Shown here: one piece after another, positions 28,845 to 35,888 of the stretch
Position numbering within the stretch: position 1 is the stretch's first letter
How the letters are laid out: each line of letters begins with the position of its first letter
DNA from: a bacterium
GTDB taxonomy: Bacteria; Vulcanimicrobiota; Xenobia; Xenobiales; JADMJV01
DNA length: 35,888 nucleotides
Reading direction: 5' to 3'
Assembly (NCBI GenBank): GCA_030149525.1
Contig: JASBRJ010000118.1
Location: 1-35,888, forward strand
Notes under the pieces: generated by a model
Told to the model about the DNA's origin: nothing
Seen by the model: only the letters and a program-made list of their open reading frames with translations
The model's database searches: none
Program-made: the position numbers and the translations under genes

Positions 28845-29579
28845 GTGACGGCAATTTTAAGTCTAAAAAACGTCTCCAAGGTCTACCCGATGGGTGAACT
28901 CGAGGTTCGAGCCTTAGATCAGGTCACATTGGAAGTTCAGCGAGGCGAACTTCTCATGGTCTTAGGGCAATCAGGCTCAGGGAAAAGCACTCTTCTCAAC
29001 GTCATCGGTGGAATGGACAGACCGACCTCCGGCGAGGTGATCTACTATCCCAAGAAAGACGAGGCGCCTCCTCTTCATCTGGAAAAGGCAAAAGACTCCG
29101 CGCTCACCAGGTTTCGCCGAACTTATGTTGGGTTTGTCTTTCAATTCTTTAACCTCATCCCAACCCTCACTGCCCTGGAGAATGTTCAGGTGGCCACCGC
29201 CCTCAATGATCGGCCGGGCCCCTTCAACGCGAAATCCTCCCTGGAAGTGGTCGGACTGGGCGACCGGTGGGACCACTTCCCTTCTCAATTGAGCGGCGGT
29301 CAGCAGCAGCGGGTCGCCATTGCTCGAGCTCTGGCTTCCAACCCGGACATCCTGTTGTGCGACGAACCAACAGGCAACCTGGACTCGGAGACCGGAGAAC
29401 AGGTCTTAAAGCTTTTAACTCGGGTGCATAAGGAGTACGGCAAGACGGTCATCATGATCACCCATAATCCGGAGTCGGTGAGAATCGCCGACAGGGTCAT
29501 AGAGTTGAAGGACGGCAAGGTGTCGCGAACTCTCACAGAAGACGAAGTCCATCAGTTGTGGCAGGAAGGGCATCATTGA
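28845..29579 (+). CDS. ABC transporter ATP-binding protein (MacB/LolD/YbbA type)
   Basis: The 244-residue ATPase has Walker A GQSGSGKST (41-49), Q-loop Q100, signature LSGGQQQR (149-156), Walker B ILLCDEPTGNLD (D173, E174) and switch H207. The N-terminal LKNVSKVYPMGELEVRAL is typical of the lipoprotein/macrolide exporter subgroup of type VII (MacB-like) ABC systems. It couples with the FtsX-type permease whose gene overlaps it. Start is GTG at 28845, chosen because the family N-terminus begins there; a longer open frame upstream runs antisense to polA and is not coding. No clear Shine-Dalgarno. Energises extraction or export of a lipid, lipoprotein or peptide; substrate is unknown. Confidence 0.93.
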   Translation: MTAILSLKNVSKVYPMGELEVRALDQVTLEVQRGELLMVLGQSGSGKSTLLNVIGGMDRPTSGEVIYYPKKDEAPPLHLEKAKDSALTRFRRTYVGFVFQFFNLIPTLTALENVQVATALNDRPGPFNAKSSLEVVGLGDRWDHFPSQLSGGQQQRVAIARALASNPDILLCDEPTGNLDSETGEQVLKLLTRVHKEYGKTVIMITHNPESVRIADRVIELKDGKVSRTLTEDEVHQLWQEGHH

Positions 29580-31993
29580 ACCGGCAGCTCTTCAAGAAAC
29601 TGCTCAGAGACCTCTGGCTTCGCAAAGGGAGTCTTGGGGCACTCGCCTTCATCTGTACCATCGGCATCGCCTTTCTCATCTCTAGTTACGGCGTTTACTT
29701 CGATCTCCGTGACTCTCGCGACAGTTTCTACGACACCTATGCCCTAGCTGATTTCCATATTTTGGTGAAAGCCGCCCCCGAGAACATCGTTCAAAGACTT
29801 TCCACCCTACCCGGTGTGGGGCGACTGGAAGGGGGCGTGCAGCTTGAAGGGCGCACGGAGGTCCAAGGATTTGCCGATCCCGTTCAGACCACTTTGGTGG
29901 GCGTCCCACGAAAAGGCAAAGTTTTTAATCGCTTGCTTCCTCTTTCCGGTGGCGAAATCCAGCAACTAGAAACGGATCAGGCCTACGCCTCCTCGGCTTT
30001 CTACCAGGAGCACAAACTCCAAGCGGGTGATGAACTTTCCGTTATCCTTCTGGGGCAGAAAGAAGACATCACTCTGATCGGCGGGGTGCAATCCCCCGAG
30101 TGGGTCTACGTCCTGGCCCCGGGCGGTGGGTTGGCCCCCGATCCCCTGCGAACCGCCGTCCTCTTCATGCCCCTTCGCCAACTTCAAGAAGCGGGCGAAC
30201 TCGAGAATTCCTACAACATCCTCATGGGGCGCTTTTCCGAGGAGATCAGAGGTCGTAAGGAGCTGGAAAAGCAAGTTCTTGACCGGATCAGCGCAGAACT
30301 TCACCCTTACGGCGTGACCAGTGCGCTACCACGCTCTCAGTTTCTAAGCGTCCAGTTCTTGGAAAGCGATATCGTGGGACTGAAGGTGAGCGCCTCGGTG
30401 ATGCCCACCCTTTGTCTTATTATTGTGGCGGTGGTCCTCAATGTGGTGATCGGTCGTCTGGTAGCCGGTCAGAGAACCGTGGTGGGAACCTTGAAAGCTT
30501 TGGGGTATCCCAGTTTCTCCATCACCTTTCACTATCTTGGCTTTGGCCTGGCGGTGGGGGTTCTGGGGGCGGCCCTGGGAACGGTCCTTGGGCTTTGGCT
30601 TCAGGAGGGGCTCCTCTCCATCTATCGGTCCGTTTATGAGCTTCCCATCAATGCGGCGGGTTTCTATCCGGAACTCATCGCCATCTCCGCCGGCCTCTCT
30701 CTTGGCTTCGCTCTTCTGGGTACCGCCTTCGGAGTAGGGTCGGCCACTCGGCTCTCCCCTGCCACCGCCATGCGACCGCCGCCTCCGGAAAAAGGTGGTA
30801 GGATTCTTTTGGAGCGAGGTCCCGCGAAATATCTCTGGGAACTGCTTCCCTTTTCTTGGAAGCTCGTCTTACGAGCCATCTTTCGGAATCCGTTTCGAAG
30901 CCTGGTTACCTTCGGCTCAGCCTTTGTGGCCACCACAATTATGGTCGAGTCTCTGGCCACCGGAAGCGCCATCGGCGTTCTTATCGACAAAGAGTTTCGA
31001 CAGGCCCAGAAGCAAGATGTCACTGTCTTGTTGAGAGAAGCCCGCAACGCTGTCTCCGTGGCCCGTGAGTTCCAGAGTCTTCCCGGTGTATGGTCGGTAG
31101 AATGCCACCTGAATTCTCCCGCTGTTTTGCGCGGCGCGAGAGCCGGAACCCGAGTTCAAGAGCGAGAAGTTCTTTTGTTCGGCCTGGCAAGCGATCCGAA
31201 ACTTGAGAATCCCCTCCGATTGTCGCCCTGGGCTGAGGAAAATTTCGACGACTCCGATGACGGCCTCTATCTCTCCCGAAAGCTTGCCGAGGTTTTGGGC
31301 GTCGACGTTGGCGATCGGCTGGAGGTGGAGCTTCGAAGCGGCACCAGACGCACTGTTGAGAGCCGCGTTCTAGGTTTGGTCGACACCTCGCTTGGGCTGG
31401 GAGCTTATCTTCCGGCCCGGCAACTCTCCTTGATGCTGGGGGAGTCGGCCGTGACCAACAAAATCTTGTTGACCGTGGATCTCCAGAAACGGGACGCTTT
31501 GGTAGAAGAGTTGCAGCGGCGACCGGAAGTCTTAAACATTACCTGGCGTTCCGACTCCCTTCAGCAGATGGAGACAACTCTCCAGCAAAATTTGGGTACG
31601 ATGCTGACGGTCATCGTCGTTTTCTCGGGTTGCCTGGCCTTCGGAGCTGTTCTGAACACGGCCCTGGTCTCGCTATCGGAGCGCGAGCGGGAGGTGGGCA
31701 CTCTGAGGGTCCTGGGCTACACACCCTTTTCGGTCACCGCCATCTTTTCCGGAGAGAGCCTTCTTCTCAACAGTCTTGGAGTGATCTTCGGCTGGGGGGG
31801 CGGGATCGCTTTAACCTACTTTGTGACGCGGGCCTACGACACGGAGATCTTTCGTTTCCCTTTTGTGGTAGAGGCCTCCAACATCCTCTACTCAACGTTG
31901 GTGATGATCGTATTTTTGATAGCTTCGCAAGTCGTATTAGGTCTGTTTGTAAAAAACCTGAACTGGCTCGAAGTGCTCAAGATTCGGGAGTGA
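29576..31993 (+). CDS. ABC transporter permease with two FtsX domains
   Basis: The 805-residue inner-membrane protein has an N-terminal helix (about 15-38, GALAFICTIGIAFLISSYGV), a periplasmic domain, a first FtsX three-helix block (about 270-390), a second half that begins with a helix near 440-460, a second periplasmic domain and a final FtsX block (about 680-795). The double FtsX layout and length match YbbP-like permeases (E. coli YbbP is about 800 residues), not the 400-residue MacB or LolC/E proteins. TTG at 29576 overlaps the ATPase stop as TTGA and has AGGAAGG before it; a GTG 18 bases earlier is less likely. Partner of the ATPase; the HlyD-type lipoprotein nearby may complete the system. 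Its 3' end overlaps the convergent PAS gene by 17 bases. Confidence 0.9.
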   Translation: MNRQLFKKLLRDLWLRKGSLGALAFICTIGIAFLISSYGVYFDLRDSRDSFYDTYALADFHILVKAAPENIVQRLSTLPGVGRLEGGVQLEGRTEVQGFADPVQTTLVGVPRKGKVFNRLLPLSGGEIQQLETDQAYASSAFYQEHKLQAGDELSVILLGQKEDITLIGGVQSPEWVYVLAPGGGLAPDPLRTAVLFMPLRQLQEAGELENSYNILMGRFSEEIRGRKELEKQVLDRISAELHPYGVTSALPRSQFLSVQFLESDIVGLKVSASVMPTLCLIIVAVVLNVVIGRLVAGQRTVVGTLKALGYPSFSITFHYLGFGLAVGVLGAALGTVLGLWLQEGLLSIYRSVYELPINAAGFYPELIAISAGLSLGFALLGTAFGVGSATRLSPATAMRPPPPEKGGRILLERGPAKYLWELLPFSWKLVLRAIFRNPFRSLVTFGSAFVATTIMVESLATGSAIGVLIDKEFRQAQKQDVTVLLREARNAVSVAREFQSLPGVWSVECHLNSPAVLRGARAGTRVQEREVLLFGLASDPKLENPLRLSPWAEENFDDSDDGLYLSRKLAEVLGVDVGDRLEVELRSGTRRTVESRVLGLVDTSLGLGAYLPARQLSLMLGESAVTNKILLTVDLQKRDALVEELQRRPEVLNITWRSDSLQQMETTLQQNLGTMLTVIVVFSGCLAFGAVLNTALVSLSEREREVGTLRVLGYTPFSVTAIFSGESLLLNSLGVIFGWGGGIALTYFVTRAYDTEIFRFPFVVEASNILYSTLVMIVFLIASQVVLGLFVKNLNWLEVLKIRE

Positions 31994-32309
31994 GCCGCCG
32001 GATATGGGCCTGAAAGAGAAGATCCTCGGAGGCTTCGGTGGGCAAGATTTTCATCTCTATAGGAACCAGTCGACCGTCTTTATGAAGAGCTTCAATCTCC
32101 ACCACAAAGCCGACACAATGGGCTTGCCGGGTCTGCACGTACCGTTTGAACCCCATGTCATGGTAGGGCCGTAGAGCTTCAGGAACAATGAGATCCCCTA
32201 ACGACTTCCCCACGGCTTCCTCGGCTGAGAAACCGAAAAACTCCACCGCCGGCGGGGTCCACTCTTCTACGACTCCCTGGGCGTTCATAACAACGGCGAG
32301 CTCAAGCAT
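31977..32309 (-). CDS. Stand-alone PAS-domain protein
   Basis: The 110-residue protein is a single PAS domain: DAQGVVEEW-type start, EFFGFSAEEAVGKSLGDLIVPE and KDGRLVPIEMKILP are all typical PAS signatures. There is no kinase, cyclase or DNA-binding part, so it likely acts by binding a partner or ligand. The cofactor cannot be read; no flavin motif is seen. It is encoded on the minus strand between the permease and the HlyD-type gene, which lie on the plus strand, and it overlaps the permease 3' end by 17 bases. A TATAGT box lies six bases before the ATG. Confidence 0.85.
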   Translation of the reverse strand: MLELAVVMNAQGVVEEWTPPAVEFFGFSAEEAVGKSLGDLIVPEALRPYHDMGFKRYVQTRQAHCVGFVVEIEALHKDGRLVPIEMKILPTEASEDLLFQAHIRRLTPES

Positions 32310-32315
32310 ATGGTC

Positions 32316-32321
32316 ACTATA
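32316..32321 (-). promoter_or_regulatory. -10-like box for PAS gene
   Basis: TATAGT on the minus strand (five of six -10 matches) ends six bases before the ATG at 32309, which would give a leaderless transcript. A separate TTGACA (32356-32361) lies upstream with TATTTT (32335-32340) at a short 15-base spacing as an alternative promoter. Confidence 0.35.
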
Positions 32322-32400
32322 CCCACCTAAACGGAAAATAACATCCCGAGAAATCTGTCAAGGGTTGAGCTTTGCCTGAAACGGGGATAGCACTAGAGTG

Positions 32401-33723
32401 ATGAAACCGGATATTCAATGGAAGGCTCTTCTGGCACTGACACTGGTATTTTGCCTATTCGGATGCTCCGAATCTCCCGCCGTAAAGGTCGTAAAAGCCG
32501 AGAATCACCGCCTGGAGGTAAGTTTCACGGAGCGAGCGGAAACTCTCTTGCGAGAAGACTACCCCATCGCCATGCCGGTGAACGGTCGAATCGGCCGAAT
32601 CGACCTGGAAGTAGGTGACCGTGTTCGTAAGGGCGAGACCCTGGTCTCCATTGACGTCACTCCCACTCAACAGGAAATAAGGGCAAGAGACGCCGGTGTC
32701 CAGCAGTCTCAGCTTCGCCAGGCTGTGACCGCCGACACCTCGGTGGAGCAAGCTGAGTTGGCTCAAGCGAAAAGGCGAGTGGAGTCGATCTTGGCCGAGC
32801 GCTCTCGCATTCAACCGGCCGTTGTAGCAGCCGAACAGGCTCTCGAGAATGCTCGCAAAGAACTCGCTCGGGCAAGGAATCTCGTGCAAAACGGTGCTCT
32901 ACCTTCTCGAGACCTGGAGGAGGCGGAGTTGGCGGTTGAGCAAGCCGGGTCCAATCTGGTGGCCCGCAGAGCCGAAGGTGACGTCCTCCAAGCCCGTCTG
33001 GCAGAAGCTCAAGCGGCGGTATCGTCCGTTCGGGCAAGAGTGGACCAGAAGCAACTGGAGGCAAGAGCCCAGGCTGCCGTCGTTAGCGAAGCTGAGACTC
33101 GAAAAAGCCAGGCGGAATATACTCTTTCCAAGAGCACCATCGTCTCCCCAATCAACGGTATGGTGTTGCAGAGATTGGAGCGCGGCCCAAAGGAACTGCC
33201 GGCAGGCGCACCGCTTCTCAGTCTGGGTCGCCTGGAAGACCTGGAAGCGGAGTGCGATGTGCTGAGTCAGGATGCTCTTCGCATTTCCCGGGGTACTCCG
33301 GTGTTTCTCGACGCCGGAGTGGCCTACCCCGAGCCGATCCGAGGAGAAGTTCGGCTCAAGGAGCCCCAGGGATTCACGAAACGATCCAGCTTGGGAGTCG
33401 AGCAGCAGCGCGTGAAGGTTCGAATAGGCCTTCTTCATCCTCCCGAGGATCTCGGGGCGGGATACGAACTGTGGGCCCGGTTTCAACTGGAGGAAAAAAC
33501 AACCTTGAGTCTGCCCCGGTCCTGCTTCATTCGCTTCGGACAATCCTATCGCGTGTGGAGAGTGACGGCCGGCAAAACTCTTCAACTCGTTGAGGTGGAG
33601 GTGGGACTCAAGGGGAACGATCATTGGGAACTCACCGGCACGACTATCACCGCCGGTGACGAGATCGTTTCCAATCCCACCGACGCATTGACCGAAGGGC
33701 TCGAGGTCAAGGTTGAGAGTTAA
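32401..33723 (+). CDS. HlyD-type membrane fusion lipoprotein
   Basis: The 440-residue protein starts with a lipoprotein signal ending in LFGC (C22). It then has a biotinyl-lipoyl-like part (PVNGRIGRIDLEVGDRVRKGETLVSID, seen in two halves, around 55-85 and 240-280), a long alpha-helical hairpin rich in Ala, Glu, Gln and Arg (about 100-225) and beta-barrel parts towards the C-terminus. This is the layout of MacA/AcrA/HlyD periplasmic adaptors. It probably works with the ABC ATPase and permease encoded just upstream, although the PAS gene on the other strand separates them. No TolC-type outer-membrane gene is in the window. ATG at 32401 follows a GTG in the same frame by one codon. Confidence 0.87.
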   Translation: MKPDIQWKALLALTLVFCLFGCSESPAVKVVKAENHRLEVSFTERAETLLREDYPIAMPVNGRIGRIDLEVGDRVRKGETLVSIDVTPTQQEIRARDAGVQQSQLRQAVTADTSVEQAELAQAKRRVESILAERSRIQPAVVAAEQALENARKELARARNLVQNGALPSRDLEEAELAVEQAGSNLVARRAEGDVLQARLAEAQAAVSSVRARVDQKQLEARAQAAVVSEAETRKSQAEYTLSKSTIVSPINGMVLQRLERGPKELPAGAPLLSLGRLEDLEAECDVLSQDALRISRGTPVFLDAGVAYPEPIRGEVRLKEPQGFTKRSSLGVEQQRVKVRIGLLHPPEDLGAGYELWARFQLEEKTTLSLPRSCFIRFGQSYRVWRVTAGKTLQLVEVEVGLKGNDHWELTGTTITAGDEIVSNPTDALTEGLEVKVES

Positions 33724-33783
33724 ACGGCCGAGCATTGACACTGTTTTCAGCACATTTTCATGAGTTCTCGCTAAGTTAGGTGT

Positions 33784-33789
33784 AGGTGA
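33784..33789 (+). promoter_or_regulatory. Shine-Dalgarno deciding the esterase start
   Basis: AGGTGA pairs with the 3' part of the 16S anti-Shine-Dalgarno and lies five bases before ATG at 33795. It favours this ATG over the GTG at 33786, which falls within the site. Confidence 0.55.
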
Positions 33790-33794
33790 ATCTC

Positions 33795-34832
33795 ATGAAT
33801 CGGTCTATCAAATATTACAGCGGTTTTCACAATCCAACTTTGTCCTATCGATTGAGCGCGGGTGCGTTTCAGAAAGTAGCGATGAACCGGGTAGGCCCGG
33901 GTCGAACCGAGGGAGAGTGGCTGTGGCAAGCGACCTTCGAAGCCCCCATTGAGGCCGTGGTTCAATTCTTCATCCAGGGCCAGGACGGGCGCGACCCCAG
34001 TCGGCGCTATTATGAGTCCGGATGGGCTCACACCTATGTCTGCGACGGAGGAGTGTTCGACTATCTCCCCACCAAGGTGGCCCCTTCCGAAAAAGCCTAC
34101 AACACGAGTCAGTTGCCTTCGTACTTTTCACAGACTCTGCAAAGGGATATCACCTACCGCACATACTTGCCCCGAGGATATCGCCAAAACTCCGCACGCC
34201 GATATCCTGTGCTCTATATGCTGGACGGACAGAATGTTTTTGAAAACTCCGGATTCGGAACCTGGCACGCCAAAGAATCGCTAGATCGACTGATCCGACG
34301 AGGGCAGATCGCCGAAATCATTGTGGTTGCCATCGACTCAGGCTCGACCCGACATCAGGACTACGTTCCACCGGAGGACGGCGGACAGGCCGACAAGTTT
34401 GCCAAATTTTTGGCCACAGAGTTCAAGCCCCACATCGACAACACTCTTCGCACCAAACCGGACCGAGACAATACCGGGCTGTTAGGCTCTTCCCTGGGTG
34501 GAGTCATGAGCCTCTACGCCGGATGGAACTACTTTCACAAGTTTGGTCGAGTGGGATCCATGTCGGGCTCCTGGTGGCTCCAAAATTTTCGGGAGTCGCT
34601 GCGAAGCCAGCGCAAAAGACCTCTCAAAGTCTATCTAGACTCCGGAGATTCCGGCTACGCCTCCGACTGCGTGCAACACACCAGTCTGGTTCGAAGCATC
34701 TTAGAGAATGTAGGATTTGAACTGGGTTTCGATCTCCATCACGGAATCGGTCGCCGCCACGAGCACAACGAGATGGCCTGGAGCAAGAGACTCCCCTTCG
34801 CCCTCAAGTTTCTCTTCCCGGCGGCTTCCTAG
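33795..34832 (+). CDS. Putative esterase with CBM-like N-terminal domain
   Basis: The 345-residue protein has no signal peptide. Residues about 1-90 (SIKYYSGFHNPTLSYRL, then GEWLWQATFE) resemble small starch/glucan-binding or E-set modules such as CBM25; this is a pattern-level call. Residues about 110-345 form an alpha/beta-hydrolase of the Fes/esterase D (PF00756) type: YPVLYMLDGQNVF, nucleophile S233 in GSSLGG, DSGDSG and the catalytic His in HEHNEMAW. Substrate is probably an ester on a carbohydrate or a trehalose/ siderophore-like compound, but it cannot be assigned. AGGTGA precedes the ATG; a perfect TTGACA lies about 55 bases upstream. It follows the HlyD-type gene by 71 bases. Confidence 0.8.
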   Translation: MNRSIKYYSGFHNPTLSYRLSAGAFQKVAMNRVGPGRTEGEWLWQATFEAPIEAVVQFFIQGQDGRDPSRRYYESGWAHTYVCDGGVFDYLPTKVAPSEKAYNTSQLPSYFSQTLQRDITYRTYLPRGYRQNSARRYPVLYMLDGQNVFENSGFGTWHAKESLDRLIRRGQIAEIIVVAIDSGSTRHQDYVPPEDGGQADKFAKFLATEFKPHIDNTLRTKPDRDNTGLLGSSLGGVMSLYAGWNYFHKFGRVGSMSGSWWLQNFRESLRSQRKRPLKVYLDSGDSGYASDCVQHTSLVRSILENVGFELGFDLHHGIGRRHEHNEMAWSKRLPFALKFLFPAAS

Positions 34833-34838
34833 CCTCGG

Positions 34839-34848
34839 AGTCCGGACT
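34839..34848. repeat. Ten-base palindrome between convergent genes
   Basis: AGTCCGGACT is a perfect palindrome without a loop in the 17-base gap between the esterase and TPR-gene stops. It has no T-run and may be chance. Confidence 0.25.
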
Positions 34849-34849
34849 T

Positions 34850-35665
34850 CTAGCGTTCGTCCAGCATACGATTGAGTTGGCGAGTGCGGTCGGCCATTTC
34901 TCTATCCTGATTGTCCAGTTGCAACCAGCGCAGCGCCACCCGCAAGGCGTCTTCGTATAGTTGATATTCTTCAAAGATCACCGAAGCCCGCCAGAACATC
35001 TCTCTCAACTCATCCAGCGGCCGCCCTTCTCCCAGCATAATCTCGCCCAGTAACTCATAGGCGTGCACAGCTTCACCGGGAGCCGAATTCACGCTATCGT
35101 AGAGCGATTTTACAGCCAACTCTTTGTTCCCCATCATGAGATAAGCTTGTCCGATACCCCAGAGTGTTTCCCAGCGACCTGGCGCGAGCCGTTCACTCAC
35201 CTCGAAGTACTGTTTGGCCATCTCGGGATTCTGTTCTGCCAGATAGTGATCGCCGTAGGAGAAATAGATGTCTGCCTTGAGCGGTTCCACGATCTGGGAA
35301 ACTCGCTCACCCGCCTCCTGACCCTTCTCCCCCGCCACCAACTCCGGCAGACGAAGGATCTCAGCGTAGCGCTCGAAGGCCGCACCGGAGTTCCCCTCGG
35401 CAAGCGCCATATCAGCCAAATCAAGACTCTGCTGCACGACCTCCTCGTAGTCGCCTCTGCGGAAGGCGTTCAACATGAAGTGACGTCTTAGCTCACCGTC
35501 TCGTGGGAACTCCTGTGTAAGTTGTCTATAAATGGCAGAGGCACCGGCCCAGTCGCCGTTTTTGAGCAATTGCTTAGCCTGGCGGGCCTTCTCAACACCC
35601 GCCGGACTGTCTGAAACTCGTCCACCCGTCTGGTGTCCTGAATCCCCCTGAGCCTGCCCCTGCAC
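34850..35665 (-). CDS. TPR-repeat protein
   Basis: The 271-residue product is helical with several TPR-like pairs: KQLLKNGDWAGASAIYRQL, HFMLNAFRRGDYEEVVQQS, GDHYLAEQNPEMAKQYFEVS and GQAYLMMGNKELAVKSLYDS. No signal peptide or membrane segment; the N-terminus is Gly/Ser/Gln-rich. TPR proteins act in protein-protein contacts. Start is GTG at 35665, 16 bases after the aminopeptidase stop on the same strand, without a clear ribosome site. It may be cotranscribed with pepA. Confidence 0.75.
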   Translation of the reverse strand: MQGQAQGDSGHQTGGRVSDSPAGVEKARQAKQLLKNGDWAGASAIYRQLTQEFPRDGELRRHFMLNAFRRGDYEEVVQQSLDLADMALAEGNSGAAFERYAEILRLPELVAGEKGQEAGERVSQIVEPLKADIYFSYGDHYLAEQNPEMAKQYFEVSERLAPGRWETLWGIGQAYLMMGNKELAVKSLYDSVNSAPGEAVHAYELLGEIMLGEGRPLDELREMFWRASVIFEEYQLYEDALRVALRWLQLDNQDREMADRTRQLNRMLDER

Positions 35666-35681
35666 AATCTAGGTCGCCGGA

Positions 35682-35888
35682 CTAGCCGACGTGCTCCTGC
35701 CAACGCAGGGCGAGATCGGCCAGGGTTTTCACACCTGTCCCACTGGGGCCCTCTGCGTAATATTTCCAGGGCTTCTCTTTCCAGAAGGTTCCGGCGATAT
35801 CCAAATGCACCCAGGGCGTCCCGACGAGAACGAACTCTTTGAGGAAAAGAGCAGCGGTTGTCGCTCCGGCTTTCGGTCCCCCCATGTT
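35682..35888 (-). CDS. pepA: Leucyl aminopeptidase, C-terminal end only
   Basis: The 68 codons at the right edge on the minus strand read NMGGPKAGATTAALFLKEFV, then WVHLDIAGT and SGTGVKTLADL, which are the C-terminal signature of the M17 leucyl aminopeptidase family. The 5' part, including the metal site, lies outside the window. PepA is a hexameric cytoplasmic di-zinc exopeptidase, and in some bacteria it also binds DNA. The stop is TAG at 35682; the TPR gene follows by 16 bases. Confidence 0.85.
   Translation of the reverse strand, partial: NMGGPKAGATTAALFLKEFVLVGTPWVHLDIAGTFWKEKPWKYYAEGPSGTGVKTLADLALRWQEHVG

Noticed and set aside
33735-33740. TTGACA as a full promoter for the esterase
   Set aside because: No acceptable -10 box lies 16-18 bases downstream, so only the -35-like element can be stated.

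Overview
The window is dense chromosomal DNA of moderately high G+C. I judge it to come from an uncultivated or poorly studied diderm bacterium. Envelope clues are three probable lipoproteins or secreted lipobox/signal-peptide proteins, a periplasmic HlyD-type adaptor with an ABC exporter, two L,D-transpeptidases and two sets of type IV pilin-like genes. I cannot name a phylum from the sequence. A lineage near Ca. Eremiobacterota/Xenobia or the deep cyanobacterial relatives is only a guess. No rRNA, tRNA, CRISPR array, transposase, integrase or phage gene is visible, and no gap between genes exceeds about 190 bp. GTG and TTG starts are common, and many genes overlap by 1-17 bases.

Layout. (1) 1-3165: the 5' part of a translin-family gene (minus strand), then cardiolipin synthase and an endonuclease/exonuclease/phosphatase protein (plus strand). 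(2) 3131-10423, minus strand: seven genes that look like one long operon. In transcription order they are three pilin-like proteins, a cytoplasmic hybrid histidine kinase, an SF2 helicase, a PLP aminotransferase and thymidine kinase. (3) 10514-13744, plus strand: a tightly overlapping set of a DegT-type aminotransferase, a SMUG1-like uracil-DNA glycosylase, a secreted L,D-transpeptidase and a lipoprotein. (4) 13745-15897: an unknown secreted protein (minus strand) that diverges, start codon on start codon, from a LysM-L,D-transpeptidase and signal peptidase I (plus strand). (5) 16014-19199: two paralogous low-complexity Gly/Gln-rich proteins, each followed by a terminator hairpin, then an M20 peptidase. 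(6) 19238-23254, minus strand: a second pilin-like set led by a 621-residue PilX-like protein, preceded by a membrane-anchored GAF protein. (7) 23375-26125, plus strand: four unrecognised proteins (small, coiled-coil, Pro-rich membrane, secreted). (8) 26151-34832: DNA polymerase I (minus), an ABC ATPase with an 805-residue FtsX-type permease (plus), a lone PAS protein (minus), an HlyD-type lipoprotein (plus) and an esterase with a glucan-binding-like N-terminus (plus). (9) 34850-35888, minus strand: a TPR protein and the C-terminal end of leucyl aminopeptidase.

How the parts fit. Much of the window serves the cell envelope: phospholipid synthesis, peptidoglycan crosslinking, protein export and cleavage, pilus assembly and an ABC export system. 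The rest is housekeeping DNA metabolism (polA, tdk, SMUG1-like glycosylase, helicase). The least explained parts are the paralogous Gly/Gln-rich pair, the pilin-kinase operon, and the block of unknown genes at 23-26 kb.
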